Shown: positions 11,640 to 24,044, counted from the stretch's first letter. The stretch: 64,000 nucleotides of DNA from Umbelopsis isabellina (GCA_016758905.1 JAEPQZ010000010.1:868001-932000); one strand, 5' to 3'. Notes: generated from the sequence alone by a model not told the origin. Numbers and translations are program-made.

Positions 11640-13059
11640 ATGGCCGACTCAAGAGCAGAAGGACAACGCCAGGGCATGCTGGACAAGAAGCGAAAGCGTA
11701 TGATGGAGGAATTTGAAAAGCAGAAGGAGCAAATCATCAAGGTGAGAACATGTTCAATAAGCACAGACGGGCCGTTTGTATCGCAGCCTCATTAACTTAG
11801 CGATCTGCAACCAGGATAACCAAGTTCGTATTGGATCCGACAAATTCGCTGCGGCTGTTACCGACATCGATAACCAACTGAAAACCAGCACAGTTGGTTT
11901 GTTTGAGCTGAATGATTTCCGTAAAATCAAAGAAAATATCGAGGAACAGCAACGGAAAGAGGCGGCAAAAACAGCTGCCTTAGGGTAAGATACATTTTAA
12001 GTGTTTCAAACTACTTGTGTCTTTTCCGCTAATATCTACTTAGAGAGGGAAAGGCTAAGAAAAAGAAAAAGAAGAATCAGTCAAAGATTAAACTTTCTTT
12101 TGCGGAAGACGATGAGGAAGAGGGAGATCCGGAAATTGAGGCGGAAGAAGTTGCAGAAAAAAAGCAAAAGTTTAGCAAAAACCCGTACGTCGACACAAGC
12201 TTTTTACCTGACAGAGATCGCGAAGAAGTGGAGCGATTACAACGTGAAGAATTGCGGCAAAACTGGCTGAAGAAACAAGAAGAGATAAAAGGTAATATGG
12301 CTTGCCATGTTCAGTTGCTCTGAAAACAGCTCACAAACACACACTAATTGTTTGCTTAGCTGAAACAATTGAAATCACTTATTCATATTGGGATGGTTCT
12401 GGCCACCGCAAGTCTGTTGAAGTAAGCTAACTTACACATATCTGATAAATTTGTACATTTGCGATTCTAATTCGAGGTTGCAGTGCAAAAAGGGAGATAC
12501 CATTTCCAAATTCTTGGACCTTTGTCGTCAGCAGATCCATGAGCTACGCTCTGTGAATGTGGACAATCTACTGTACATCAAAGAAGATTTGATCATCCCT
12601 CATGTAAGTAACTACAAATACTGCTTGACCATCCATTCGCTATCTGACATTGGCTTGCCACAAAAGCACTATACCTTTTATGACTTCATTATAAACAAAG
12701 CAAGGGGAAAGTCAGGACCTCTTTTTAACTTTGATGTGCATGACGATGTCCGACTGGTTCATGATGCTACCGTTGAGAAGGACGAGGTAGGTTTCACCAC
12801 ACAGCACTTATGTCGGAAGGAAGGGGAATTTGTGACTGACACTCGATTTTTGTAGTCTCATGCTGGCAAGGTAGTGGAACGCTCCTGGTACGAAAAAAAC
12901 AAGCATATTTTCCCAGCCAGTCGATGGGAAGTGTTTGACCCTGAGAAGAATGTGAGTAACGTTTGTAATATTGTGGTGGATGCATCTATGACTAACTTCT
13001 GAATACCTTTTTTCACTTAGTATGGCCAATACAAAATTAAAGATTCTAAAAAGAAATAG
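11640..13059 (+). CDS. FAM50/XAP5 family nuclear protein
   Basis: Eight exons (11640-11741, 11815-11984, 12044-12291, 12360-12421, 12484-12603, 12667-12786, 12856-12951, 13021-13059) give 318 aa, against about 339 in human FAM50A. Visible family features: a basic coiled-coil start ([17 protein letters not shown]), [17 protein letters not shown], a Lys/Glu-rich middle, [20 protein letters not shown], the conserved core [20 protein letters not shown], then [40 protein letters not shown] and the terminal block [20 protein letters not shown] followed by [20 protein letters not shown]50A associates with the spliceosome (C complex) and plant XAP5 with light/circadian output. Intron 5 (63 bp) is in frame and has no stop. 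Confidence 0.96.
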
Positions 13060-13802
13060 AAATTATGTTTTTTTGTCACCTGTAAATTAATACAATGCTT
13101 ATTCTCCACAAAGGTTTTTGCTTCATTTAGGCATGCTTCTAATGATTACTTATGGGGGCCGTTGCCGTGTTGAGACAGCCGAAATCGTTTTACCGCAACC
13201 CAGTCAGAGGTATATTTGTAATCTGATTGGTCAGTGTCAAATGACCTTGTCTGAGTGCGGAACGGTATATCCAAGATACCGAGTCATCGTTTGCTGATAA
13301 TCAACTGTTATCTCTGACGCTTTGTCATAGCTATCATCGCAACCTCCGGTACCACCTGCGTATCAATGTTTAGATTCCACAAAGTTTCTGTAGAAAATGC
13401 CATCTTCCACCAGCAGCACAATTTTCTCCTTGCATGTGAAGCGTGTCTACTATCGGAGCTGAGTTTTCGTGTGAGGAAAAACATTTAGAATTAGCTCACA
13501 TCGCAAGCCGGTTGTAACTGGTCCCCTTATGACGCAACGAACAACCTTTTACTTTATGAAGCAGGGAAACTATGATGGAGAACAGCAATTTTTCACAAAG
13601 GAATAAATGGTTATGCAGTGTGTCATAACTAGGTCGTCTGATTGCAAATTCGAGAAATATATTCGAGGCTACGGTTGGTAATATAAGACTCATAATTGAC
13701 CTCATGTAATCCAGTCACTAAATTGAGATTCAAATTATTATATAAAGGGACCAAGTCTTACTTCTCCACTTTTTAAATCCTAATAACTCTTTTTCAACCA
13801 TT
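13060..13802. other. Upstream region of the aminotransferase gene
   Basis: About 740 bp between the FAM50 stop and the next start. It has an ATTGG box at about 13227 and a good TATA element close to the start codon (called separately). No ORF is supported. Confidence 0.5.
13741..13747 (+). promoter_or_regulatory. TATA box of the alanine aminotransferase gene
   Basis: TATAAAG lies 56 bp before the ATG at 13803 and is followed by a pyrimidine-rich stretch (cttacttctccact), a layout typical of strongly expressed fungal genes. Confidence 0.55.
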
Positions 13803-15506
13803 ATGGCTCCACCAAATACCAGTTTACTTCGCCCAAACACTCCAAATACTCCTATACCATCTACAGCTGATGATACTAAACGTAAGTAGCAGGTCCTTGA
13901 GTTCTTGATATTTAGGTTTGCATTTTCATTGACCTTTGCCATCCTTTCCAGACACTGTCCAGTCCCACTCAAATACCCGGCAGAAGGTTATACGCTTGGA
14001 TAATATGAATGCTCATATCCGAAATGTTGAGTATGCTGTGCGCGGTGAACTTGCTATCAAGGCAGAGACGCTGAAGAAACAACTCAATTCCGAGAACAGC
14101 TTGCCGTTTGAGACAATTGTAAACTGCAACATAGGCAACCCACAACAACTGGAACAAAAACCGATCACATTTTTCCGTCAGGTAAGAGCCCATTTGACTC
14201 ATGACTGTCACATCATATACCACCTTTGTTAACTCTTCCATATTTGGCCTTGCTATAGGTTGCTTCATTGTGTGATAACCCCGATCTTCTTCTACCAGAA
14301 GCCCGTCACATTGTGAGTCAGCTTTACCCACAGGACGCAATAGAACGAGCTGAATTACTATTGCAACATATCGGAAGTGTCGGTGCATACTCTCATTCTC
14401 AGGGCATCCCGCATATCCGTGAGAATGTTGCTAAGTTTATTTCTGAGAGAGACGGCTACCCTACGGATCCTGAAAATATTTACCTGACTCAAGGTGCTTC
14501 TGCTGGTGTTCAGAGCATTTTGTCTGTGCTAACTGCTAATGAGTCCACTGGAATATTGATCCCCACTCCCCAATACCCTCTTTATTCTGCAACCTTGTCT
14601 CTCCTCAATGCCACTCCTGTTCCTTATCTCCTAGACGAGAGTCAGGGCTGGGCCTTGAACGTCCAAGACTTGGGAACAAGCGTCAATCAAGCTCGTGCAA
14701 AGGGTGTTGATGTGCGCGCTTTGTGCATCATCAATCCTGGTAACCCTACTGGCCAATGTCTTTCAGAGGAGAACATGCGTGAAATTATCGAATTCTGTTA
14801 CACCAACAGAATTGTGCTTTTGGCCGATGAAGTTTACCAAACTAATATTTACGACCCTGAAGCAAGACCTTTCCACAGCTTCAAGAAGGTTTTGATGTCC
14901 ATGGACAACCAATTCCATGATCTTGAACTTATTTCTTTCCATTCTATCTCCAAGGGTATGATCGGTGAATGTGGCCGACGTGGAGGTTACTTTGAATGCC
15001 ACGGTATCGATGACGAGGTCATGGCTCAGCTTTACAAGATTGCTTCGGTCTCGTTGTGCCCCAACGTGCATGGTCAAATACTTGTGGATTTGATGTGCCA
15101 GCCACCCAAGCAAGGAGAACCTTCGTATGAGAAATATAGCCAAGAAATCAGCTCAACCTACAGCTCACTGAGACGAAGATCCAAGAAGTTAGAGGATTGC
15201 TTCAACTCCATGGAAGGTGTCACCTGCAATCCCGCTTACGGCGCCATGTATTTATTCCCACAAATTCGCTTGCCCGCCAAGGCTATTGCCGAAGCTAAGT
15301 CTCAGGGCAAGGCTCCCGACAACTTTTACTGCCTGCAAATGCTTGATGCCACTGGCGTTTGCGTAGTTCCAGGATCAGGATTTGGACAAAAAGAAGGCAC
15401 ATGGCATTTCCGTTCTACTTTCCTTCCTCCCGAACACCTTTTCGATAGTTTCTGTGAAAAGCTCACCAAATTCCACAGCGATTTCTTGAATAAGTATAGA
15501 GATTAG
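13803..15506 (+). CDS. Alanine aminotransferase (PLP fold-type I)
   Basis: Exons 13803-13881, 13952-14181 and 14259-15506 give 518 aa. The enzyme interconverts alanine plus 2-oxoglutarate with pyruvate plus glutamate. Diagnostic stretches are VEYAVRGELAIKAETLKKQL and FETIVNCNIGNPQQLEQKPI (the usual ALT N-terminus), GIPHIRENVAKFISERDGYP, the PLP-contact run LCIINPGNPTGQCLSEENMR, LLADEVYQTNIY, and the PLP-lysine block SFHSISKGMIGECGRRGGYF with Lys about 335. The end (GVCVVPGSGFGQKEGTWHFR) is also typical. The first 35 residues are Pro/Ser/Thr-rich and lack a clear amphipathic presequence, so a cytosolic form is more likely than mitochondrial, though this is not certain. Confidence 0.95.
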
Positions 15507-15735
15507 TTCCTATAGAAACTGGTTAGAGTTCTGTTGTATATATATATATTGAAATTAAAAAAAAGCTCAAAATTTATCTATCGAAATATCATATTTATCA
15601 GAAAGTTAGTGAACACAGATTTGTTTCTTATGAATGCTGTTTCCAGGTTTTGTATTGGTATTTTGGTATTTTCAATGGTTCCTCCAACGACTTATGTACA
15701 ATATGCAAAGGGTATACAAGATTGGAGACATTGAC

Positions 15736-18599
15736 CTAATCAAACATGAGCTTTTCGCCACCTTGAGAACCTGGTCTATTTCCAGTGCTTTGAGGTTGAT
15801 TTTGCTGCAGCCAATACACTTCTATCACAATGCGGTCATTAAAATATATGTGTGAGTATGTATGAACGCAGGAAAAGGTGATATCTCCAATCTGGCCACT
15901 CACCTTGTACAGCAGAATGGATTTGGTCATGAGGAAGCATGCGAATATACGACATGTCGTTACTTGGCTGCTGATGCTGCGCCTATGATAATTTAGCTAA
16001 AAATTGTTTCCGAACAGGTATGAGAGCTGTTTTAACATGTCCTACCTTGCGGAAGCGTTTGTAATTAACGACATTGGTTTGGGGTTCAATTTCTGGTTGT
16101 TGGGGTCGCGCAGTGTTAGGTCTGATCAAATTTTTGACCACAATGGTAGTATAGTGCTCAGAAGGGTTAGTCACGAAAGAGTTGTCTTGCTCCAGAGCTT
16201 GCTCTTGCGATCTCTTCATCGACGCTTTCAAGGACTTTTTCTGCTTTTCAATCGCAGCAGATATCGAAGCCTCATCTTCCGCCTCCTCCTCTACCACTAC
16301 TGCCGGATCATGTGTCTGTCTGTGCTGCGGCTGATCGTTGTTGGCTGTCATAGTGTTGACTTCTTCATCTGATGAGATATATGCTCGGTCATTGATCTCC
16401 TGTAGTTTTTCACTGCCATATCGTTGTTGAATCTCATTTGCCGCTTGATCTAGCTCTTCGTCCATTTCTATCTCATCGTCAATAATAGGATCCAATATGC
16501 TACTTGCATCATCAAGATTCAAAGTTTTGTTCATTGCTGCACGACGGGGCATTGCCTGACTGGACTCTGCTGGCGCTGAATGACTTGACATAGCCGCTAT
16601 TTCATTAGAGGTTTTCGCCTTAACGCTCGCTCCGCTGCGAGTCGTAGTTTCCACAGGGCCGTCATCCAAGTCGTCAAACATGGCGTCAAAAAAATCATTC
16701 AGTTTGTGTTTCGGGACGCGAGGTCGCGACCGCTGAATGGCCTATAGTTAGCTTGGTTACATGCCGCTCTTCATCTTCTCATATTTAGTAAATAACATTG
16801 CTTACATCACTATCATTACCAATGGGATCTTCAGTTCGTTCTGCTACACTACGTTTTGCATTTATAGCCGGAAGATTCTCCTCCGAGACCGCCACATCGT
16901 CGTCTGCAGTCACTCTGCCAAGAACCCATGATGGTGGTATTGGTTCTTGTGGTCGCACGATACCCGTCGATGCTTCGCTTGTAAGAGTAGAAGGGTTATC
17001 AGGCGCAGTTGATTTTGCCTGAGCTATCGTGAGAAGAAGAATGATCAATATATGCATTAAATCATACTATTATTCCATCATCTGTGAAGTGACAAATACC
17101 AGAAGAGAAAACTTACTTTGTGGCTCAAGGCTGTCTCGAGGTGCTACACTGAATGCCATGCTAGACTCTATTGGATCAGAAGCATACTTATTGCAATAAG
17201 CCTCCGTTGATCCAAATACAATAGCCCATCCCACCTCTACCTCTGCAATTAATCGTTCTCCTAGCCTAAGCATTTGAAAGTTATGGTCAATCCAACTTCA
17301 TTCTGGTTTAATCAAAACATTATGACATACTTTTGAGACGCAGAAAATAAATCTTTCCACTTGCTCTGATACGCATCATAGTCTTCATCACTTTCACTAG
17401 GCGGAAATATGAGAACGGATTTCGAATCTTTGGCTATCACTTGCTGGATGGAATCTTTATTGTGCCATGGATGGCTTCCAAATTTGCAATAGGTTATTTC
17501 TCCCTGGCATTTGGAAACTAAAGGATACATTCGATTGAACTTTTGGAGGTGTTAATTCATAATGCTGCGCAGCAAGTTACTGACCAGTCAACCGGTATAC
17601 TTTACCTGTTGCTCAGAAAATACATAAAATGTCATGTCTGTTAGGATCTTCCTTCGTCGTGGCATTGGCAAAAAGTTTGGCTTTTGAGACAAGCTATCAC
17701 AGATGGTACTATATGGGGGCTGATGTTCATTTATCGCCGGTAATCGAAAGTCTGTAGAATCTTTGTCTTCTTCTATCTTGTCAATCCAGGAGGTTGCAAT
17801 AATAGGACAGAGATCTGCGATGGCCAACAAAGCCTTCTCGGTGGGCCTAGTCTCTTTCATGTACAAATGTGTACAAATGTCTGTCACCCAAGCTTTTGAT
17901 ATTTTGAGGTCTGGCGAAATCATTCGGTCAGTCAGCAACTCACTTTGCAACATTGATGGACTTCTACTTGCCTAATCTAAGAGCTGCACTGTAAATGTTC
18001 TCCTTCTCGGAGCTTCTTAATCCAGAACAACATATGACCACAGGATGCCATGTAAGTCGCCATACCGACGTCAATGTACCAAATTTCACTGAATCATTGT
18101 CCTGTAGCTCATAAGGTCTCTTCGGCGGGATTTTTGACCCATTAACAAATGTCCCATATTTAGCCCCTTCGTCTCGCAACACTACAATGCTTCGTTTCGT
18201 GGGGTCGAGCTTTGTAGATGTTAGAGATGATTTTCATTCTGATCACGGATCTGGCGTATAGATTACTTACCACGTTCATTATCGATGAATCCTTCTTTCT
18301 ATGCTTTACAGTAAAAGTGGCATGCTGGCGGCTGACGGATTTATCATCGTCTATCGTGATAGTCGAGTCTTTCAACATGCAATGATTAATTCGAGATATA
18401 TCAAGTGAGGAAGTGACGGAAGGAACAGCTACTGACCTCGCCGTCCTACCGAGTACGCCTGACCGGGACAAAGGAGTCTCTGATCAGCAGACTCTGAATA
18501 GAAGCGCATGAATCAGGACGATTACAACTAATTAGAAATGCAATTACTTCTGAAAATACACTTACCATCACCTTCCCTGATTTGTACGAGTAACCACAT
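15736..18599 (-). CDS. NBS1: Nibrin (NBS1), FHA-BRCT subunit of the MRE11-RAD50-NBS1 complex
   Basis: Eleven exons (18566-18599, 18437-18493, 18271-18368, 17972-18209, 17606-17910, 17331-17539, 17117-17265, 16806-17023, 16046-16741, 15904-15982, 15736-15821) give 722 aa; human nibrin has 754. It starts MWLLVQIREGDESADQRLLC. The FHA domain shows GQAYSVGRR, SVSRQHATFTV and GAKYGTFVNGSKIP. The BRCT region follows with AWVTDICTHLYMKETRPTEK and PIIATSWIDKI, then a second BRCT-like segment. After a long disordered acidic part comes the MRE11-binding motif NYKRFRK (about 662-668), matching human NFKKFKK. It recruits MRE11-RAD50 and ATM/Tel1 to double-strand breaks. Intron 4 (17911-17971) starts with GC, not GT, and is needed to join the FHA and BRCT parts in frame. 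Confidence 0.93.
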
Positions 18600-18728
18600 G
18601 TGAATGTGAGCTTACAGCCAGGAGGATCGGCCAAGCTGAGAAACTGAAGTACGTCTTGGCAACCACACTATGGACAATTTTTTTATTCACCGAAGTAACT
18701 GAATAATTCGCTCCTGTTAAAACATTAT

Positions 18729-19585
18729 CTACAAGCAGAGACGTAACACGATATTACGACGGGTATGATTAGAGTGGCTGTCTTCATTAATGACTTGAAA
18801 GCCATATTGCTTGTATATAGATATAGTATTTTCTAGCTTTGAACTTGACAGAACTGTGATGCCTGGTAGGCCCAATCTCTTTGCCCAATCAATGACTATC
18901 CGCATCAAAGCATGCTCGAGACCTCGGCTCAAGTATTCGTTATCCACACACATATTCGAGAGCTCATATTCGCCGTGTTCAACGCCCAGCGTTATGGTCG
19001 CGGCAACATGATCACCATTAAGCAGAAAAAATATCTCGCCACCATTGTCAATGACGGCTTGTGGATGCTCCAATCGTTGTATATCAGTGGTTTCGATGGT
19101 AAATAGTCGCTCTATCCAAGCCCAATTCAAATTTCGGAATGCTGCTCTAAATTTGTTTTCTGGAGACCAAGTCACGGCGTGTAGCTTGTACACGATTGCC
19201 TATAGAGAAATTTGAGAAATTGCTACGAAAACGTATCGTCATGCTCGACACGAAAGTGCTTGTTCCGCTGACATACCCGCAAAGATGTATCTATGGCATA
19301 CAGAATCGCTACACAATTATGGGGAGTATCTTCGTCTTGCCAATGGTGCTGTTGAACTTCATCAGATACCCATGGATTCTGTCGTTAGTAGTATGCCGTT
19401 TTAATGTGTTCAATCGGTGGTCAAAAGACAGGATCGTTCGAAAATAAAAGGGAAACAGAGTGCCGTTAAATCACTGAGCAAAGCAGAGTGCAAATTGAGC
19501 AGTTTCATACCGTTATGGTGTACGTTTCCATATCTATTACCCCGCCTGGGATCAAGGCAAATATTGGTATCGCCAGCAAAGACAT
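18729..19585 (-). CDS. GNAT-family N-acetyltransferase
   Basis: The main exon is 18729-19199. Two upstream exons are proposed: 19277-19378 (preceded by a near-perfect branch site, actaac, and cgacag) and a short first exon 19541-19585 with the only plausible ATG. Together they give 205 aa. The core shows the GNAT fold: AAFRNLNWAWIERLFTIETT, GGEIFFLLNGDHVAATITLG, YELSNMCVDNEYLSRGLEHA (the acetyl-CoA binding loop, in a variant form) and SIYKQYGFQVINED. The substrate is unknown. The gene ends 130 bp before the NBS1 start and has the same orientation. The main exon is firm; the first exon and its 162-bp intron are tentative. Confidence 0.65.
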
Positions 19586-19806
19586 TTTTAGAGAGGAAAG
19601 GAAAGTAATACAATTTGGGAAATTTACCGCACAGTATTTAAACTATGGAAAGAAATTATAAATGCAAAAGGCGATAAGTTAAAAAATTAGTGATGACACT
19701 AGAAAGATTTACTAAACAAAGAACGACTGTTTTTAGATGTGTAAGATTTCAACTTTTCTATACATTGGTCTGCCCCCGCTGAGCTTGCGTTGGTCAAGCT
19801 GAATAA

Positions 19807-21543
19807 TCAGACTTCAGTGGGGAACAGAATTTGCACCAAATTTTTGATTATTCCTTTGTCGTACAGATTAGGCACTTCCGCAAAGTCTTTTACCATGCGA
19901 GCACCTTTCAAAGGTGGAATACCTCGAGTAGTTTCTTCAGGCTCGAATTCCCTATAAAAATATCCAGAGCCGCTGCTAGACTTGCTGTTGACCCATTTCC
20001 ATATTTCGCCTCTGTATATCGCATCCTGCACCATTTCCCATTTGAACGCCTCGTTGGTAGTCATACCACGCGCCAACAAATATAGCCTATTAATAATTGA
20101 GATTACCTTTAGTTGTAAATCCAAATACAGACACTGTCAAAATACACTACTTACTGGTATAATGTGAAGCAAAAGACAATAACGCTAACGACAGCGCATA
20201 GAATTCCTAAAGCTCCAACGATACGGTCTTCTTGCAGGACATACTAAGGAATCAAGCATTATTGACCTGCCTTACACTGACTTTCAAATCATCACCACGG
20301 CGCACTCTTACCAGCATAGCCTTTCGAAATTTTAAAGGCACATCTTGGCCAGTGGCTGCATCACGAATCATTGCTTCGCTTAAACCCCAAGACTGTACCT
20401 TTCCATGATATATTTGGAAACATACATAAACTCCGTACAACAGAAATTGCCATAACGCAAATAAGAACAACAAGAAATATCGATGGTTGTTGTGTCCAAT
20501 GCAGATATTCACCCAAGCGCAATGATGATCTGATCTGGCCACACAACCTTTGCACATGGAACAGTGCTTGGATCGAGCGGGTCTACATGAATGTCGTTTA
20601 CTAAGGATTACATTGAAGCAGTAATATGACCATGGTTTTACTTACTTTGGTATCTTGCAAGTTGTACAGTCTTTGGCTTCAAAAATTAGACCATCGTAAG
20701 GGTAGAGTTCCATGTATTTCTTGACATTATCTTTTGTGATTATGCCAGGGTCAGCAGCACATGCGATGTAATAGCATGCATATGTGAAGAGGACTTCCAG
20801 AGGAATGGTAAACCTGTAGTAAGAAAGAAAGTTTTAATTTTAGCACCCTATGCAACGGTAAGCGGCTGTAACTTACAGATGAAATGATGAAAGGTAAGGC
20901 CCGGGGACTTCTTTCCATCCTGTATTAAAGAATATGCATAACGATCCTGTCAGAAGAGTGAAGAAGAATATCTGAAAATTGGTGTTAATTAAGCGCGTAA
21001 AGTTTAATGCTCATTCATCTCGTAGCAAACCTGCAAAAACGGATTGCGAGATTCGCAGGTATAGACATAGCAGCTATTCAACTTTGCAAGTACTCTCTCT
21101 CCAAGGATACGTTTTCCATTTTTACTAAAGGTCAGGTATTGGTTTAGTAATATTTTTAGCACAATTATCACCAAAATATTGAACACAGTCCTACATGACG
21201 AATTTCGGTAAAGTGATAGTCAAGAAGCGGTGAGCCACTCCTACCGGTCCATGTCTGAAAATATATAGTGAGATCGTTGCTTTTCATAAATACACTAGTT
21301 GGTATATGTCTTATAGTGCACCAACCTCAGTCTTGGTCCTTCGCCGAAAAGAAGGATAAAGACAATGGTACATAACGTTACCAGGTAAAAGAGAAGGAAT
21401 GTAAGTAATCCCTGTGCGGCATGATAAAGTTAGGCATCTGATGAAAAGGATCAACAGGTCAACATTCGAATATGATTTGCCTACGAACCATGACTGAATT
21501 GTCGGGTTATGAGCCGGCGTACTTCTCGCTTTTCCCCGCACAT
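19807..21543 (-). CDS. SWF1: DHHC palmitoyltransferase, SWF1-like
   Basis: Reliable exons are 21326-21411, 21195-21254, 21031-21124, 20877-20971, 20646-20813, 20312-20582, 20155-20243 and 19807-20086. With a short first exon 21523-21543 (ATG at 21543, weak gtacgc donor) the product is 387 aa. It has an N-terminal membrane anchor ([20 protein letters not shown]), two further helices ([39 protein letters not shown]), then the cysteine-rich domain [20 protein letters not shown] with [20 protein letters not shown] (catalytic Cys about 196), and two helices after it. The pattern matches yeast Swf1, an ER enzyme that palmitoylates SNAREs next to their transmembrane segment. The start codon is the weak point: no ATG is in frame with the second exon without an extra splice. 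Confidence 0.85.
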
Positions 21544-21813
21544 GCTAAGAACCTTCTGTGCCTGAGACTCTTTGTGTGACTGCGCAATAAAAGGCGATCA
21601 GCTGAAAGACAATGGCTATGCTTTCATAATATATGCAAACTCATGGAACTTTGATCAGAGGGATATAGTATGATCCTTAGTCAGAAATTTTGCAGTAACA
21701 TTTAAAACAACATGTAAATAGATGTATTTTGTTTATGTTTCAAGTATTCTTGCTTGCTTTAGAGTTTATCAATGTGTTCAAATGCTTGAAGTGGAAAAAT
21801 GAAATCGATTGTG

Positions 21814-22788
21814 TTATTTGCGAGTCCAAATATCTACGCCACCGTCTGCTTCACCAAAGTAAGCCATTTCAGCCATATTGCAGAAGAGACCAACTTCGAC
21901 CACACCAGTCAAGAGTTTGATTTCTCTGCCAAGCTTGGATGGATCGCTGATGGATCCAAAGTGTGCATCAATAACGAAATTGCCGTTGTCGGTAACGACA
22001 GGTCCAGCCTTTGCAACAGCCTGAAAGTGGCAAAATAGTATCAAAATCAATATAGAAAATTCAAACAAGGCTGCTGCAATGATACATACCATTCGCAAAG
22101 TGATTGTTTCGGGCTTCATGCTGAGTTGTGACTTCAGCGCGTTAATCACAACCTTGTAGGCCAATGGTACTACTTCAATTGGAACACCCTTAGTCCATTG
22201 AGTACCAAGTTTGTCTGATTTCTTTCTGTAATCTTAAAAATACATATTACGCGTCAGCATAACTATGATAACTGCTGAACAATTCCCTGCATAATTTACC
22301 AGCAATCATGACAAACTTCTTGGCTGCTTTGGCGACAACCATTTCTTGGAACTGACAAGCACCTCCACCCTGAATCAAATTTTAATTAGCATCTTATTTC
22401 AATTTACTGACTGGCGGCCTTCTCGAACTTACCTTGATGGCATTCAATTGCTTGTCGACTTCGTCAGCGCCGTCTATAGTAATGTCAATCTCAGGGAATC
22501 TGAGAGCGCGGTTAGTGCTAGAGCCCAAGATATAAGTAACATTTTTCAATTCACATACTGCTCAACGCTACCGAGCTTGAGTCCGCCTTCAGTGATAAGT
22601 TGCAAGCTTTGAAAGCTGGTAGGTACGTATACAATGTGATGGAGCTCCGGTCTCTGTACAATGCGTTCGACAGCATAGATCACGGTTGACCCAGAGCCAA
22701 TACCAACAACCTTATGGTCAGCAGTGATGTTCTCGTCAACAGCTCTAAAAGCTGCAGCTTTTTTTCCAGTTTCGACGGCGGATGCCAT
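21814..22788 (-). CDS. RKI1: Ribose-5-phosphate isomerase A
   Basis: Exons 22559-22788, 22433-22499, 22300-22369, 22090-22232 and 21814-22020 give 238 aa. The enzyme converts ribose-5-phosphate to ribulose-5-phosphate in the non-oxidative pentose phosphate pathway, in the cytosol. Family signatures are VVGIGSGSTVIYAVERIV (phosphate loop), YVPTSFQSLQLITEGG, ITIDGADEVDKQLNAIKGGG (catalytic Asp residues), EMVVAKAAKKFVMIADYRKK, PIEVVPLAYKVV, DNGNFVIDAHFG and TGVVEVGLFCNMAE. The length and motif set are complete, with no sign of decay. Confidence 0.96.
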
Positions 22789-22981
22789 TTTGACAAGTGA
22801 GCCAACAACAATATCGCCAAACGATGGGAGTTAAAGGCACGATTGGAGCAGTCACGAAAATAAGCATTTCCCGAAATGGGAGGTGCCTGGAAGTACAATT
22901 GGCGTTCTAACAGATTTTAAAGGTAATCATTTTGTTGTCAAGCCCAAATGGCTCTCAATTACTCTTTCCATTATTTCTTTC

Positions 22982-23865
22982 ATGAAACTTGAAGAATACT
23001 CAAAAAATACATCGCCTACCCCGTCTTCCCTTGCCAAAGCAGATAAGCGAATTCCTCGGCCTTCGAATTGTTTCATAGCATATCGTATGGCCATACGAGA
23101 AAAGGTAATAGCTGGCAACCCCAAGATGAACGGTAAAGAAATATCACAGCTTGCTGGAAAAATGTGGAGGAGTGAGCCCGAGTACGTCAAAGATCATTTT
23201 AAGGCGATAGCTGAGAAATTGAAGGCGGAACATACCAGCAAGTAAGTTCAATTTGACGGGTTTTGCAATGTCAGACATAGCTAAGGTCGCCATCATATTG
23301 CAACAGGTATCCAAATTACAGCTATTCTCCTAGAAAACGGAAGAATTCATGTGTTCATGACTCTTACTCTTCTTGTGAAGAATCGTACAATGTTGATTCA
23401 TCTCTCAACAAAAAGTCTCAGCGAGAGTCGAATAGACATGAAACTCTTGAGGAAAACACGCCTTCAAAAGATGCAAATGTGGTATGTGACGAGATGACTA
23501 CACTTACAAAAGGGCTCAAGAAAGCAGACAACCACACCTTAAGCTATATCGTCCAAGATAAACAGAGAGATCAATTTGAGTTACTGGATGCAGCCGGGAT
23601 CGCGCTCGCGCACGATCTTCGAGAAACTAATGTCAGACAGGAACATGATACAGATGATTTGATCGCCAATGAACTGAAATACGCCGAAGATTATCACTTA
23701 CTGTCTAGTAGCTGTGATTACGGGCTATCAGATGAAGCGCCATCACCGTCTCCTATGATACCAGACCTTGTATCCTCAGTAGATTCAGATTGGTTGCAGT
23801 ATTCTCCATATGCTTATACCCCAGGTTATGATTCCCTCTATTCCTACTATGTTTTTGAAAGCTAG
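22982..23865 (+). CDS. HMG-box transcription factor (MATA/Ste11-type)
   Basis: Exons 22982-23241 and 23307-23865 give 272 aa. Residues 22-92 are one HMG box: KRIPRPSNCFIAYRMAIREK, NPKMNGKEISQLAGKMWRSE, EYVKDHFKAIAEKLKAEHTS. The box ends across the splice with KYPNYSYSPRKRKN, the YPxYxYxPRK tail seen in MATA_HMG and Ste11-like sequence-specific boxes. The rest is acidic and Ser-rich, ending in DSDWLQYSPYAYTPGYDSLY, a Tyr-rich tail that may activate transcription. Relatives control mating type and sexual development; in Mucorales the sexM/sexP genes are HMG-box proteins. Neighbours here are RKI1 and GCN20, not the triose-phosphate transporter and RNA helicase expected at a Mucorales sex locus, so I do not call it a sex gene. 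Confidence 0.88.
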
Positions 23866-24044
23866 CTATAAGTCGATTTCACGTGGAATTTGTACATCTT
23901 GTGGCAACTTATCGCCATCTATTTTGTTTACCCTGATGTTAATTTTTCAACACAAAATCACACATTAATTGTCCATTGAAATGCAGGCTCTGATTACATT
24001 GAATTTTTATTGTGACGCCCAGTCTATGTTAACAAATAAGTACT

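Noticed and set aside
22982-23865. Mucorales sex locus
   Set aside because: The HMG gene is suggestive, but the flanking transporter and RNA helicase genes expected at that locus are absent here.
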